In this document: one piece after another, positions 49,771 to 60,998 of the stretch | How positions within the stretch are numbered: the first letter of the stretch is position 1 | How the letters are laid out: each line of letters opens with the position of its first letter | Origin: Ectothiorhodospiraceae bacterium | Lineage (GTDB): Bacteria; Pseudomonadota; Gammaproteobacteria; Nitrococcales; Aquisalimonadaceae | Assembly (NCBI GenBank): GCA_020831885.1 | Contig: JAFIFU010000016.1 | Location: 1-60,998 of the forward strand | Reading direction: 5' to 3' | DNA length: 60,998 bases | Program-made: the position numbers and the translations under genes | The notes under the pieces: model-generated | The model's database searches: none | What the model was told of the DNA's origin: nothing | What the model saw: only the letters and a program-made list of their open reading frames with translations

Positions 49771-49920
49771 TCAGGGTATTGTCTTGGGCTGGCACGCCTC
49801 GGCGTGCCCATGGAGGCGTAGATCGAGGATGTCAGCGCTGAGACGCTGTTGTAATTGGTCGCGGCGATCGCGCAGCGTGATGTCGTTGGGGGGCGGACGG
49901 GCGATTTGCTCGCGGAGCAT
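49771..49920 (-). pseudogene. Short unidentified frame, possible gene remnant
   Basis: A 49-residue frame, MLREQIARPPPNDITLRDRR, then DQLQQRLSADILDLRLHGHA, ending EACQPKTIP. It reads like the end of a helical protein, perhaps a transposase or an uncharacterised protein truncated during rearrangement. No family was recognised and there is no clear ribosome-binding site. Confidence 0.25.
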
Positions 49921-50059
49921 CGGGGAACAGGGGGAAAGGCGCTACTCGGAGAGAGGCTTGCGCAGCAGCGTTCTTCGCGGGGCACTTGCTTGACAGCATT
50001 GGTACACCCTGGCGTCAGTGTTGGTCTCGATCGTTAACGAGCGCTGACGACGACTTTGT

Positions 50060-50126
50060 CTCAAACCATTCAAAAAAACGGATCAATTGTTCAAATCAGT
50101 TCGAATTGTTTCAAACTGAATTCGAA
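50060..50126. repeat. Helically phased TTC(A/G)AA motifs with an inverted repeat
   Basis: TTCAAA at 50069 and 50090, TTCGAA at 50100, TTCAAA at 50110 and TTCGAA at 50121, with weaker copies (CTCAAA at 50060, ATCAAT at 50082). The last four are spaced 10-11 bp, one helical turn. TTCGAATT (50100-50107) and AATTCGAA (50119-50126) form an 8-bp inverted repeat. This could be a regulator array or bent DNA downstream of glmS. Confidence 0.4.
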
Positions 50127-50158
50127 GGATACACAATGGAACCCATTCCGGGATCGCC

Positions 50159-51994
50159 TTACTCCACCGTGACGGACTTGGCCAGGTTCCGCGGCTTGTC
50201 CACGTCAGTGCCCTTGAGCACGGCCACGTGGTAGGCCAGGAGTTGAAGCGGGACGGTATAGACCACCGGTGCGAGTACATCGCCCACCCGGGGCACACGG
50301 GCCACGGTCAGGCCGGGTGAATCTTCCAGCGGCGTATCCGCATCGGCGAAGACAAAGAGCTGGCCGCCGCGGGCCTGAACCTCCTGCAGATTGGACTTGA
50401 GCTTTTCCAGCAAGGCGTCGTTGGGGGCCACCGCGACCACCGGCATCTCGCCGTCCACCAGGGCCAGTGGGCCATGCTTGAGCTCACCGGCCGGGTAGGC
50501 CTCGGCATGGATGTAGGAGATCTCCTTCAGCTTGAGCGCGCCTTCCAGGGCCACGGGGAACTGCACGCCACGCCCCAGAAACAGGGCGTGCTGCTTGTCG
50601 GCGAATTGCTGCGAGAGCTGTTCCACCTCGGGCTCCATGCGCAGAACCCGGTCCACACAGGCAGGCAGATCGTGCAGGGCCTGGACCAGCTCCCGTTCCT
50701 GCTGGGAATCCACGCCGTGCCGGCGTCCCAGAGCAATCACCAGCAACAACAATCCCACCAGTTGCGTGGTGAACGCCTTGGTGGATGCCACGCCGATCTC
50801 GGGGCCGGCGCGGGTCATGAGCACCAGATCGGATTCCCGCACCAGGGAGCTCTCGGGCACATTGCAGATGGCCAGGCTGGCCAGATATTCCGGCCGCTTT
50901 CGGCTTTCACGCAGCGCGGCCAGGGTATCGGCCGTCTCGCCGGATTGGGAAACGGTCACCAGCAGCGTATCGGGCTGCACCGCGGCACGCCGATAACGGT
51001 ATTCGCTGGCGACCTCCACGCGGCAGGGGATACCGGCCAGTTCCTCGAACCAGTAAGACGCCACCATGCCGGCATGGTAGCTGGTGCCGCAGGCGATGAT
51101 CTGGACTTGCCGGACACGGTCGAAAATCGGGGTGGCATCAGCCCCGAACACTTCCGGGAGCACCCGGTCCCGGGACAGTCGGCCTTCCAGGGTCTCCGCC
51201 AGGACCCGGGGCTGCTCGTGAATCTCCTTGAGCATGTAATGCCGGTACTGACCCTTGTCCGCCGCACTGGCGGTGAGTTCGGAGCGTTTCAGCGGCCGCT
51301 CCACAACGCGGCCATCCGCATCATAGATGCGCAGGGTGTCCCGGGTGAGCAGGGCGATATCCCCCTCCTCCAGGAAGATGAACTGCTGCGTGACAGGGAG
51401 TAGGGCGGAAACGTCGGAGGCGATGAAGTGTTCACCAATGCCCACGCCAATCACCAGCGGGCTGCCGCTGCGGGCCGCCACCAGCCGGTCCGGCTCGTCA
51501 CGGCACACCACGCCCAGGGCGTATGCCCCTTCCAGCACACCCACCGAGTGGCGCACCGCCTGCAGCAGATCGTCACCCCGCGCCAACTGCCGGTGAATGT
51601 GGTTGACCACCACTTCGGTATCGGTTTCCGAATCGAACACGTAGCCGTCGGCCTGTAATTCACGGCGCAGTGGTTCGTAGTTCTCGATGATGCCGTTATG
51701 GACCAGGGCAACCTGATCCCGGGAGATGTGCGGATGTGCGTTGTTGTCCGTGGGTCTGCCATGGGTGGCCCAGCGGGTGTGGGCGATGCCCGTCTGACCG
51801 TTCAGGGGTTCCGTCTGCAGCATCTCGGCCAGGCGCTCCACTTTTCCCGCGGCCCGACGGCGCTGGATGCGCGTGTCCTGATCGATGATCGCCATACCCG
51901 CGGAGTCATAGCCCCGGTATTCCAGTCGGCGCAACCCTTCCAGGAGGATGCGGCTCACATCCCGTTCCGCGACGGCCCCCACGATTCCGCACAT
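50159..51994 (-). CDS. glmS: Glucosamine-fructose-6-phosphate aminotransferase
   Basis: 611-aa enzyme making glucosamine-6-phosphate from fructose-6-phosphate and glutamine, the first step to UDP-GlcNAc. [20 protein letters not shown] starts the Ntn glutaminase domain (Cys2 nucleophile after Met removal); [20 protein letters not shown] and [20 protein letters not shown] follow, with two SIS sugar-isomerase domains and the conserved C-terminal [12 protein letters not shown]. It is close to the family length of 609. glmU, which supplies the later steps, lies upstream on the same strand with a stress-protein gene between them. Confidence 0.97.
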   Translation of the reverse strand: MCGIVGAVAERDVSRILLEGLRRLEYRGYDSAGMAIIDQDTRIQRRRAAGKVERLAEMLQTEPLNGQTGIAHTRWATHGRPTDNNAHPHISRDQVALVHNGIIENYEPLRRELQADGYVFDSETDTEVVVNHIHRQLARGDDLLQAVRHSVGVLEGAYALGVVCRDEPDRLVAARSGSPLVIGVGIGEHFIASDVSALLPVTQQFIFLEEGDIALLTRDTLRIYDADGRVVERPLKRSELTASAADKGQYRHYMLKEIHEQPRVLAETLEGRLSRDRVLPEVFGADATPIFDRVRQVQIIACGTSYHAGMVASYWFEELAGIPCRVEVASEYRYRRAAVQPDTLLVTVSQSGETADTLAALRESRKRPEYLASLAICNVPESSLVRESDLVLMTRAGPEIGVASTKAFTTQLVGLLLLVIALGRRHGVDSQQERELVQALHDLPACVDRVLRMEPEVEQLSQQFADKQHALFLGRGVQFPVALEGALKLKEISYIHAEAYPAGELKHGPLALVDGEMPVVAVAPNDALLEKLKSNLQEVQARGGQLFVFADADTPLEDSPGLTVARVPRVGDVLAPVVYTVPLQLLAYHVAVLKGTDVDKPRNLAKSVTVE

Positions 51995-52014
51995 GGCCGA
52001 TCTCCCTCCCGGTG

Positions 52015-52857
52015 CTACAGGCGGCCGAGCTTGGCCGGAACCATCAGGATCGAGCGCGTGGCATTGCGGACCACAGCCTGGGCCGTGCTGCCCAGGAGCA
52101 GTTCTCGAACCGGGCTACGACCGCGCTTCCCCAGCACGATCATGGTACAGCCTTCTTCTTCCGCCACCCGGGCGATGGTGCGGGACGCCAGGCCCTGCTC
52201 CACCCGTGTCACCGGCTCCGGCCCGCCACTGGCTTTTTCCGCCAGCCGCTGGAGCTTCTCCCGGGCCTGCCGCACAGCGTGCTCGCTGCCCAGTTCCTCC
52301 GCTTCCTCGTCTTCCACCACGTGAACAAACACCAGCTTGGTGGCCTGCTTACCCAGCTCCAGCGCCATGGTTTCGGCCTCGGCGGCGTGGACCGAGAAAT
52401 CGGTGGCCAGCAGCACCTTGTCGAACCCCCGGGCACTGACCTTGCGGATCTCCGCTTCGATCGGCTCCAGCAGGACGGGAGTGGTGGTCTTGCGCACCAG
52501 TTGCAGAACGGTGGAACCGCGCATGAACTCGCGGAAATAGTGTTCCCCCCGGGAGCCGATCAGGATCAGTCCGGCGCCGCGGGCGCGGGCGATGGTGGAC
52601 AGCTCATGGGCGGGCTGACCGGTACGGAGTTCGATATTCACCTTGAAGCCGGCGCGCTGGAGTTCCGTCTTCTCCTCCTCCAGGCGATTCTGGGCGGCGG
52701 TGCGATGCTCTTCGCTCTGCTGGGCGGTGTCATGAGCGCGCAGCACGTCCACCAGTGTGAGCTCGCGGGCTCCGCGATCCTTGAGCTCCTTCAGGCTCTC
52801 GAACAGCGGCGCACTGGCCGAAGAGAAATGGGCGGCAATCACTACGTGCTCGAACAT
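52015..52857 (-). CDS. Tandem universal stress protein (two UspA domains)
   Basis: 280 aa with two Usp domains. The first ([20 protein letters not shown], then [20 protein letters not shown]) and the second ([20 protein letters not shown], then [20 protein letters not shown]) each end in the glycine-rich GxRG/GKRG...GS loop associated with ATP binding. Cytoplasmic; the exact role is unknown. ATG 52857 is chosen with AGGAG at 7 nt; a TTG lies two codons earlier. Sitting between glmU and glmS is unusual and may link expression to cell-wall demand (inference). Confidence 0.88.
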   Translation of the reverse strand: MFEHVVIAAHFSSASAPLFESLKELKDRGARELTLVDVLRAHDTAQQSEEHRTAAQNRLEEEKTELQRAGFKVNIELRTGQPAHELSTIARARGAGLILIGSRGEHYFREFMRGSTVLQLVRKTTTPVLLEPIEAEIRKVSARGFDKVLLATDFSVHAAEAETMALELGKQATKLVFVHVVEDEEAEELGSEHAVRQAREKLQRLAEKASGGPEPVTRVEQGLASRTIARVAEEEGCTMIVLGKRGRSPVRELLLGSTAQAVVRNATRSILMVPAKLGRL

Positions 52858-52883
52858 GACCAACTCCTGTCTGTAGGGTGCGA

Positions 52884-52909
52884 TCCTGTCGCCGGTCCGG
52901 CGGTCAGGA
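52884..52909. terminator. Hairpin between glmU and the stress-protein gene
   Basis: TCCTGTCGCCGGTCCGGCGG then TCAGGA: the core CGCCGGTCCGGCG is a 6-bp stem with a one-base loop, extended by CCTG/CAGG. There is no following T run, so termination would be inefficient or factor-dependent. It may lower read-through from the atp-glmU transcript. Confidence 0.35.
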
Positions 52910-52955
52910 CACCGGTTGCTCCCAGCATGATTGGGCGGAAACCCGGGCGAGTCAA

Positions 52956-54311
52956 TCAGCGACGACGCCGGCTCCAGCCCGGAATGTTCTTCTGCGGTAC
53001 ACGGCTCACCACCAGGCTGTCCGGCTCGCTGTCCCGGGTCACCGTGGTCCCCGCGCCCACCACACTGTTGCGGCCAACGGTGACCGGAGCGACCAACTGT
53101 GTATCGGAACCGATAAATGCGCCATCCTCGATTATGGTGCGGTGCTTGTTGACGCCGTCGTAGTTGCAGGTAATGGTTCCGGCACCGATGTTGACGCCGG
53201 CTCCGAGTTCGGCATCGCCGATATAGCTCAGGTGATTCACCTTGCTGCCGGCGCCGATGCGCGCCTTCTTCACTTCCACGAAGTTGCCGACACGTGCGCC
53301 TGCGGCCAGTACGGCTCCTGGCCGAAGCCTGGCAAAGGGGCCCACGATGCAGTCCTCTTCCACCTGGGCCTGTTCCAGAACGCTGTGGGCTTCCACAGTG
53401 ACACCGGCACCCAGTGTGGAGTCGCGAATCACGCAGTTGGGGCCGATCCGGACACCGTCGCCCAGCTCCACGCGGCCTTCGAACACACAGTTCACGTCGA
53501 TCACCACGTCAAGGCCGCAGGTCATCTCCCCCCGCAGATCGAATCGGGCGGGATCCAGCAGCGTGACCCCCGCCGCCATGAGCCTGTTGGCCTCACGCTG
53601 TTGCCACGCCCGCTCCAGGCCGGCGAGTTGCTCCCGATTGTTCACCCCGGACACTTCAATGGGATCGGCCGCGCTCACCGCAGTCACGGTAACAGCGTCC
53701 TCCACTGCCCGGGCGACCACGTCCGTGAGGTAGTACTCGCCCTGCGCGTTGTGGTTATCACAGCGCTTGAGCCAGGCGTGGAGCAAATGGGCAGGAGCGG
53801 CCAGCAGACCGGTGTTGATCTCCCGAATGGCAAGCTGCCCGGCATCAGCGTCCTTCTGTTCCACGATTTCCTGAACGTTGCCTGCCCCGTCCCGCACGAT
53901 GCGGCCATAGCCCGCCGGGTCGTCCAGAACCGTGGTGAGGATGCCGAGGCCCTCACTTCCGGCCGCCAGGAGTGGCCGCAGCGTCGCCGCCCGCACCAGC
54001 GGAACATCCCCGTACAGCACGAGAACCACGGCCTTGTCCGGGATGGCGGGCAAGGCCTGCATGACCGCATGCCCGGTGCCGAGCTGCTCCGCCTGCGGCA
54101 CCCAGCTCAGTCCGTCGCCGTCGAGTTGTTCGCGAACCCGTTCCCCTCCATGACCGTACACCACGTGGATTCGGGTACTCCCCAGTTCCCGCGCCGTGTT
54201 CAGTACATGAGCCAGCATCGGACACCCGGCAATGGGATGCAGGACTTTCGGAAGGCGGGAACGCATGCGGGTGCCCTGACCTGCGGCGAGTATGACAGTG
54301 TGCAGTTCCAT
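52956..54311 (-). CDS. glmU: Bifunctional N-acetylglucosamine-1-phosphate uridyltransferase/glucosamine-1-phosphate acetyltransferase
   Basis: 451-aa enzyme acetylating GlcN-1-P and then forming UDP-GlcNAc. The N-terminal pyrophosphorylase domain has [20 protein letters not shown] and [18 protein letters not shown]; the C-terminal left-handed beta-helix has [40 protein letters not shown] and [20 protein letters not shown]. The frame is open far upstream, but the homologous N-terminus begins at the ATG at 54311, with AAGG 6 nt ahead; 54323 is the alternative. It follows atpC by 103 nt. Confidence 0.96.
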   Translation of the reverse strand: MELHTVILAAGQGTRMRSRLPKVLHPIAGCPMLAHVLNTARELGSTRIHVVYGHGGERVREQLDGDGLSWVPQAEQLGTGHAVMQALPAIPDKAVVLVLYGDVPLVRAATLRPLLAAGSEGLGILTTVLDDPAGYGRIVRDGAGNVQEIVEQKDADAGQLAIREINTGLLAAPAHLLHAWLKRCDNHNAQGEYYLTDVVARAVEDAVTVTAVSAADPIEVSGVNNREQLAGLERAWQQREANRLMAAGVTLLDPARFDLRGEMTCGLDVVIDVNCVFEGRVELGDGVRIGPNCVIRDSTLGAGVTVEAHSVLEQAQVEEDCIVGPFARLRPGAVLAAGARVGNFVEVKKARIGAGSKVNHLSYIGDAELGAGVNIGAGTITCNYDGVNKHRTIIEDGAFIGSDTQLVAPVTVGRNSVVGAGTTVTRDSEPDSLVVSRVPQKNIPGWSRRRR

Positions 54312-54414
54312 GGGTGCCTTCATATCAGCGAATTGCCACACGACAAGGCCGCCGACCCGACCAGGCGGAGACGGCGGCCATGGCGATGCCAGCAGACATG
54401 GATTCCGCCGCCGG

Positions 54415-54843
54415 CTACTTGTTTCCGCGGTGCTTGCGCAGACTCTGCAGAGCCCGGAGCTGGGCGGCCGCGGCGGCCAGCTCTGCCTGGGCCTTGGCGT
54501 AGTCCATCTCGCCGGTGCGGTTGCGGATCGCCTCCTCGGCGCGGCGCTTGGCTTCCTCGGCGGCGGCCTCGTCGATATCCTTGGCGCGGACCGCCGTGTC
54601 GGCAAGGATGGTCACCACCTTGGGCTGCACCTCGATCATGCCGCCGGAGACGAAAAAGTACTGCTCTTCGCCCCCGGGGCGACGCACACGGACTTCACCC
54701 GGCTGCAGACGGGCCAGCAGAGGCGCGTGCCGGGGCATGATGCCCAACTCGCCCTCGGTGGCGCGGGCAACGACGAACTCCACCTCTCCGGAGAAGAGTT
54801 CCTCTTCCGCGCTGACGATGTCCAATTGCATGGTACTGGCCAT
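54415..54843 (-). CDS. atpC: ATP synthase epsilon subunit
   Basis: 142-aa subunit of the F1 central stalk. [40 protein letters not shown] and [20 protein letters not shown] form the N-terminal beta-sandwich; the C-terminus is a two-helix hairpin ([20 protein letters not shown]). It couples rotation to catalysis and can inhibit ATP hydrolysis. The last gene of the atp operon, 21 nt after atpD. Confidence 0.96.
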   Translation of the reverse strand: MASTMQLDIVSAEEELFSGEVEFVVARATEGELGIMPRHAPLLARLQPGEVRVRRPGGEEQYFFVSGGMIEVQPKVVTILADTAVRAKDIDEAAAEEAKRRAEEAIRNRTGEMDYAKAQAELAAAAAQLRALQSLRKHRGNK

Positions 54844-54864
54844 AAGGCACCCTATCCGCTGCGG

Positions 54865-56259
<1,395 letters not shown>

Positions 56260-56318
56260 TCAATGCTTGAAAACGGCACAGGCGCCCCGTTCGATCGGGC
56301 GCGGCAACCAGCTGCGGA

Positions 56319-57191
56319 TCACACCGCCGCCGCCCCGGAGACGATTTCCGTCAGCTCCGTGGTGATCGCCGCCTGCCGCGCCTTGTTGTAGACCAGCTGC
56401 AATTCGTCAATCAGCGACTCGGCGTTGTCGGAGGCGCTCTTCATGGCAACCATCCGCGCCGCCTGCTCACTGGCGATATTGTCCACCACGGCCTGGTACA
56501 CCAGGGACTCCACGTAACGCTCCAGCAGGTGGTCCAGCACCTCGGCCGCGTCCGGCTCATAGATGTAGTCCCAGCCATGCTCCGGTGCACCCGGCTCTGC
56601 CGGATCGTCCACCGGAGGCAGGGGCAGCAGGGTGTCGAACCGCGGCTGCTGGGTCATGGTGTTCACGAAACGGTTGTAGACCAGGATCAACTGATCCAGA
56701 CTGCCGTCCCGGTAGGCATCCAGCATCACCTTGATGGTGCCCAGCAGATCGGAAATGTGCGGGGTATCACCCAGGTGCGTGGCCTGCGCAACCATGTTGG
56801 TCTTCAGCCGGGACATGAACTGTACGCCCTTGTTGCCGATGGCGCAGACATCCACCTCGATGTTCCGCTCCTCGCACTCCCGGAGCTTCGGCAGGAGCTG
56901 CCGGAACAGGTTGCTGTTCAGGCCGCCGCAGAGCCCGCGGTCCGAGGTCACCAGAATGAAGCCGACCCGCTTGACTTCGCGCTCCACCAGGAACGGATGC
57001 CGGTACTCCGGATCCGCTTTGGCCAGGTGGCCGATCACCGTGCGGATCTTGTCGGAGTAAGGGCGGGCAGCCTGCATCCGCTGCTGCGCGGAGCGCATCT
57101 TGGACGCTGCCACCATTTCCATGGCGCTGGTGATCTTCTGCGTGCTTTGCACGCTCTTGATCTTGGTGCGGATCTCTTTTGCGCCGGCCAT
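56319..57191 (-). CDS. atpG: ATP synthase gamma subunit
   Basis: 290-aa central-stalk rotor. N-terminal helix [20 protein letters not shown], then [19 protein letters not shown] and [20 protein letters not shown], and the C-terminal helix [40 protein letters not shown], which form the antiparallel coiled coil inside the hexamer. 77 nt separate its stop from the atpD start. Confidence 0.97.
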   Translation of the reverse strand: MAGAKEIRTKIKSVQSTQKITSAMEMVAASKMRSAQQRMQAARPYSDKIRTVIGHLAKADPEYRHPFLVEREVKRVGFILVTSDRGLCGGLNSNLFRQLLPKLRECEERNIEVDVCAIGNKGVQFMSRLKTNMVAQATHLGDTPHISDLLGTIKVMLDAYRDGSLDQLILVYNRFVNTMTQQPRFDTLLPLPPVDDPAEPGAPEHGWDYIYEPDAAEVLDHLLERYVESLVYQAVVDNIASEQAARMVAMKSASDNAESLIDELQLVYNKARQAAITTELTEIVSGAAAV

Positions 57192-57209
57192 CGGACTACC
57201 TCTTCCGGT

Positions 57210-58751
57210 TTACCAGGAGCCCTGGGACTTGAACTCATCGACCAGCTTCCGAAGCTGACCCTCGATATCGTCGTTGAAGTCGCCGGTCTCGTTGATCTTC
57301 TGGGCAAGCTCGGCGTAGTTGCTGTTCAGGTGCTTGTGTAACCCCGCTTCGAACGGCCCGACCTTTTCCAGTTCCAGATCGTCCAGATAGCCCTCGTTGG
57401 CAGCGAACAGCGACACCGCGGTTTCCGCAATGGAAAGCGGGGAATACTGTTTCTGCTTCATGAGCTCGGTCACGCGCTGACCACGCTCCAACTGCTTCCG
57501 GGTGGCTTCGTCCAGATCGGAAGCGAACTGGGAAAAAGCCGCCAGCTCCCGGTACTGGGCCAGGGCCAGCCGGATGCCGCCGCCGAGCTTCTTGATGACC
57601 TTCGTCTGTGCGGCGCCGCCCACCCGGGACACCGAGATACCGGCGTTGATGGCCGGCCGGATACCGGCGTTGAACAGGTCGGTTTCCAGGAAGATCTGGC
57701 CGTCGGTGATGGAGATCACGTTGGTCGGCACGAAAGCGGACACGTCACCGGCCTGGGTCTCGATGATGGGAAGCGCCGTCAGGGAACCGGTCTTGCCCTT
57801 CACCTCGCCGTTGGTGATCTTCTCCACATACTCGGCGTTGATCCGGGCCGCCCGTTCCAGCAGCCGGGAGTGAAGGTAGAAAACGTCACCGGGGTAGGCT
57901 TCACGCCCGGGAGGACGACGCAGCAACAGGGACACCTGACGGTAGGCCCAGGCCTGCTTGGTCAGGTCATCGTAGACAATAAGCGCGTCTTCGCCGCGAT
58001 CGCGGAAATACTCGCCCATGGCACAGCCGGCGTAGGGCGCGATGAACTGCATGGCGGCGGACTCGGAGGCGCCGGCCGCCACCACGATGGTGTGCTCCAT
58101 CGCACCGTGCTCTTCCAGCTTGCGTACCACGTTGGCAATGGAGGAGGCTTTCTGACCCACCGCCACGTAGATGCACTTAACGCCGCTACCCTTCTGGTTG
58201 ATGATGGTGTCGATCGCGACGGCCGTCTTCCCGGTCTGGCGGTCACCGATGATCAGCTCACGCTGCCCGCGCCCGATGGGAACCATGGAGTCGATGGCCT
58301 TGAGCCCGGTCTGCACCGGCTGATCCACCGATTGACGGGCGATAACGCCGGGAGCCACCTTTTCCACCGGCGAGGTGGCCTGGGCCTCGATCGCGCCCTT
58401 GCCGTCGATGGGGTTGCCCAGGGCATCCACAACGCGCCCCAGCAGGGCTTCGCCCACCGGAACCTCGAGGATGCGGCCGGTGCATTTGACCGGGTCACCT
58501 TCGGAGATGTGCAGGTAGTCACCCAACACCACCACACCGACGGAGTCCCGCTCCAGGTTCAGCGCCATGCCAAAGGTGTCGTTGGGAAATTCGAGCATTT
58601 CCCCCTGCATGACGTCGGCCAGCCCGGCGACGCGGACGATACCGTCCTGAACGGAGACGGCCGTCCCCTCGTTGCGGGCTTCGGCCACCGCATCGAACTT
58701 CTCGATGCGCTGCTTGATAAGATCGCTGATTTCCGAAGCTTTGAGTTGCAT
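57210..58751 (-). CDS. atpA: ATP synthase alpha subunit
   Basis: 513-aa regulatory F1 subunit. N-terminal [20 protein letters not shown], Walker A in [40 protein letters not shown], and the arginine-finger region in [20 protein letters not shown]. Same length as the E. coli subunit (513). 18 nt before atpG, 13 nt after atpH. Confidence 0.98.
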   Translation of the reverse strand: MQLKASEISDLIKQRIEKFDAVAEARNEGTAVSVQDGIVRVAGLADVMQGEMLEFPNDTFGMALNLERDSVGVVVLGDYLHISEGDPVKCTGRILEVPVGEALLGRVVDALGNPIDGKGAIEAQATSPVEKVAPGVIARQSVDQPVQTGLKAIDSMVPIGRGQRELIIGDRQTGKTAVAIDTIINQKGSGVKCIYVAVGQKASSIANVVRKLEEHGAMEHTIVVAAGASESAAMQFIAPYAGCAMGEYFRDRGEDALIVYDDLTKQAWAYRQVSLLLRRPPGREAYPGDVFYLHSRLLERAARINAEYVEKITNGEVKGKTGSLTALPIIETQAGDVSAFVPTNVISITDGQIFLETDLFNAGIRPAINAGISVSRVGGAAQTKVIKKLGGGIRLALAQYRELAAFSQFASDLDEATRKQLERGQRVTELMKQKQYSPLSIAETAVSLFAANEGYLDDLELEKVGPFEAGLHKHLNSNYAELAQKINETGDFNDDIEGQLRKLVDEFKSQGSW

Positions 58752-58764
58752 AGGAGTCGTCCCC

Positions 58765-59301
58765 TTAGCGGTTCAGGCTGGAGGCCAGCCGCTTGAGGCG
58801 GCCACGCACCGAACCATCGATAACCAAATCCCCTGCGCGAATCACTGCGCCGCCCAGCAGGCTCTCGTCGATTTCCGACTCAAGCTCCACCTTGCGCTGC
58901 AGCCGCTTGCCCAGTGCCTGGGCGAGATCGGCGCGGACCTTGTCTTCCACCGGGTGGGCGGAAATGAGGCGGGCCTTCAGCGTGCCTTCTTCCGTGGCCC
59001 GCAGCGACTCGTACTGCCGAACCATGTCTGGCAGCGCGATCAGGCGCCTGTTCTCCGCCAGCAGGCGCAACAGGTTCCTGCCGGCGTCGTCCAGCCGGTC
59101 ACCGCAGATATCCAGAAACAGCGCTTCCAACTGCTGCCCGGAGAAGCGGGGGCTGGCGAGCAGGGTCTGCATCTGCTCATCCGCGGCCACCTGACCGAGA
59201 AATTGCAGCATTTCGGACCATTCGGCCAGCCGGCCTTGTTCCCGGGCCAGCTTGAATACCGCTTGCGCGTAGGGCCGTGCGATGGTTTGAAAATCCGCCA
59301 T
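58765..59301 (-). CDS. atpH: ATP synthase delta subunit
   Basis: 178-aa peripheral-stalk subunit (OSCP homologue) joining F1 to the b subunits. N-terminal helical bundle [20 protein letters not shown], and the C-terminal [38 protein letters not shown] typical of the family. Located between atpF and atpA with 13-nt gaps. Confidence 0.96.
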   Translation of the reverse strand: MADFQTIARPYAQAVFKLAREQGRLAEWSEMLQFLGQVAADEQMQTLLASPRFSGQQLEALFLDICGDRLDDAGRNLLRLLAENRRLIALPDMVRQYESLRATEEGTLKARLISAHPVEDKVRADLAQALGKRLQRKVELESEIDESLLGGAVIRAGDLVIDGSVRGRLKRLASSLNR

Positions 59302-59314
59302 CGGTATCCGCCTT

Positions 59315-59785
59315 TTAGAGTTGCTTGGCCAGGTCGTTCAACAGGTCATTATGCGCCTTGGCGTCCACTTCACGGCCCAGCACCTTGGTGGCACCGGTCA
59401 CGGCAAGCGTGACAACCTGCTCGCGCAGCTCCTGCTTGGCCTGGTTCAGCTCCTGTTCAATCTGCGCCTGGGCCTGGGCCAGTTGACGCTCGCCTTCCTT
59501 TCTGGCGGCTTCACGCGCCTCGTCGATGAGCTGGTTGGCCCGCTTGTTGGCCTGATCCAGGATCTCGTTGGCCTTCTGTCGGGCTTCCTTCAGAAGCTCG
59601 CCCTTCTCAGACTCCGCCTGCTCCAGATCCTTGCGGCCGCGTTCGGCAGCCGCCAGGCCTTCAGCGATCTTTTCCTGGCGCGAACGCATGGCCTGTGAAA
59701 CGGGCGGCCATACGAACTTCATGGTGAACCAGACGAATATCGCGAATGCGATCATCTGGCCCAAGAGCGTGGCATTGATCTCCAT
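59315..59785 (-). CDS. atpF: ATP synthase b subunit
   Basis: 156-aa Fo peripheral-stalk subunit, the same length as E. coli b. One N-terminal membrane helix ([29 protein letters not shown]) then a long charged helix (residues ~30-150) that dimerises as a coiled coil, rich in Ala, Glu, Gln and Arg. 13 nt before atpH. Confidence 0.96.
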   Translation of the reverse strand: MEINATLLGQMIAFAIFVWFTMKFVWPPVSQAMRSRQEKIAEGLAAAERGRKDLEQAESEKGELLKEARQKANEILDQANKRANQLIDEAREAARKEGERQLAQAQAQIEQELNQAKQELREQVVTLAVTGATKVLGREVDAKAHNDLLNDLAKQL

Positions 59786-59832
59786 GCCATCACCTCCCGT
59801 GCCGGTTACAGTGGGTTGCCGTGGTCAGACGG

Positions 59833-60147
<315 letters not shown>

Positions 60148-60172
60148 TCACGGTGATTCAGAAAAATCAAAG

Positions 60173-60997
<825 letters not shown>

Positions 60998-60998
60998 C

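Larger units (their letters stand above)
49623..50158. other. Intergenic region between tetR and glmS
   Basis: 536 nt without a recognisable intact gene. It contains a 49-codon leftward frame of unknown meaning (49771-49920) and a block of periodic TTC(A/G)AA motifs (about 50060-50126) next to the glmS stop. No obvious GC-rich terminator with a T run follows glmS. Confidence 0.45.

Noticed and set aside
50060-50126. CRISPR-like repeat array
   Set aside because: The units are six bases with four-base gaps, far too short for repeats and spacers; no cas genes are present.
50136-50234. Short rightward frame starting ATGGAACCC after AAGGAT
   Set aside because: Although it has a ribosome-binding-like sequence, it runs antisense into the conserved 3' end of glmS and shows no domain.
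54312-54605. N-terminal extension of glmU by up to 98 residues
   Set aside because: The extension overlaps atpC, is rich in Arg and Pro as frame shadows are, and the homologous GlmU N-terminus begins at the ATG at 54311.

Overview
The window comes from a GC-rich proteobacterium, most likely a gammaproteobacterium. The F1Fo ATP synthase operon is followed by glmU and glmS, as in many gammaproteobacteria. There is an E. coli-like OxyR with both redox cysteines, a UvrD helicase, and HDOD/GGDEF signalling proteins. TAXI-type TRAP transport would suit a salt-adapted member of the Chromatiales/Ectothiorhodospiraceae, but that placement is a guess. No tRNA, rRNA or CRISPR array was seen.

Layout. 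1-9.2 kb is core-like: uvrD (cut by the window edge), oxyR, a receiver protein with a degenerate GGDEF domain, an HDOD-GGDEF diguanylate cyclase, a PagL-like barrel, two YceI proteins around a cytochrome b561, and an alpha/beta hydrolase. 9.3-14.9 kb is a transport/activation module (TRAP permease, TAXI binding protein, class III CoA-transferase) with a divergent LysR regulator. 15.3-36.2 kb is the centrepiece. A 13-gene leftward catabolic operon contains every enzyme class of the alicyclic CoA pathway: acyl-CoA ligase, acyl-CoA dehydrogenase, enoyl-CoA hydratase, SDR alcohol dehydrogenase, and a BadI/MenB-type ring-opening hydrolase. Around these are beta-oxidation enzymes, a racemase-type enzyme, a MaoC-like hydratase, a PrpD-family protein and a cyclase-family protein. 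A divergent sigma-54 activator, a small tandem-fold protein and a five-gene branched-chain-type ABC importer lie to its right.

Three -24/-12 promoters can be read by eye, one before each of the operon, the small protein and the importer. Each has a GTGT-N11-ACAC-like dyad 85-97 bp upstream of its -24 element (one of the three has a mismatch). Together this looks like a self-contained sigma-54 regulon for importing a cyclic acid, activating it, opening its ring and beta-oxidising the product. The true substrate cannot be read from sequence.

36.2-44.1 kb holds a CynX-like MFS exporter, then a GntR-controlled operon (CMD-family protein, beta-hydroxyacid dehydrogenase, metallo-beta-lactamase hydrolase). 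A complete IS21-family element with an 8-bp target duplication separates these from an Old Yellow Enzyme reductase. 44.3-49.6 kb is a TetR-MFP-RND efflux operon with a nearly perfect 30-bp operator, beside a possible IS256 transposase tail. 50.2-61.0 kb returns to the core: glmS, a tandem universal stress protein, glmU and atpC-D-G-A-H-F-E-B. The catabolic and efflux genes therefore form an accessory block between conserved regions.
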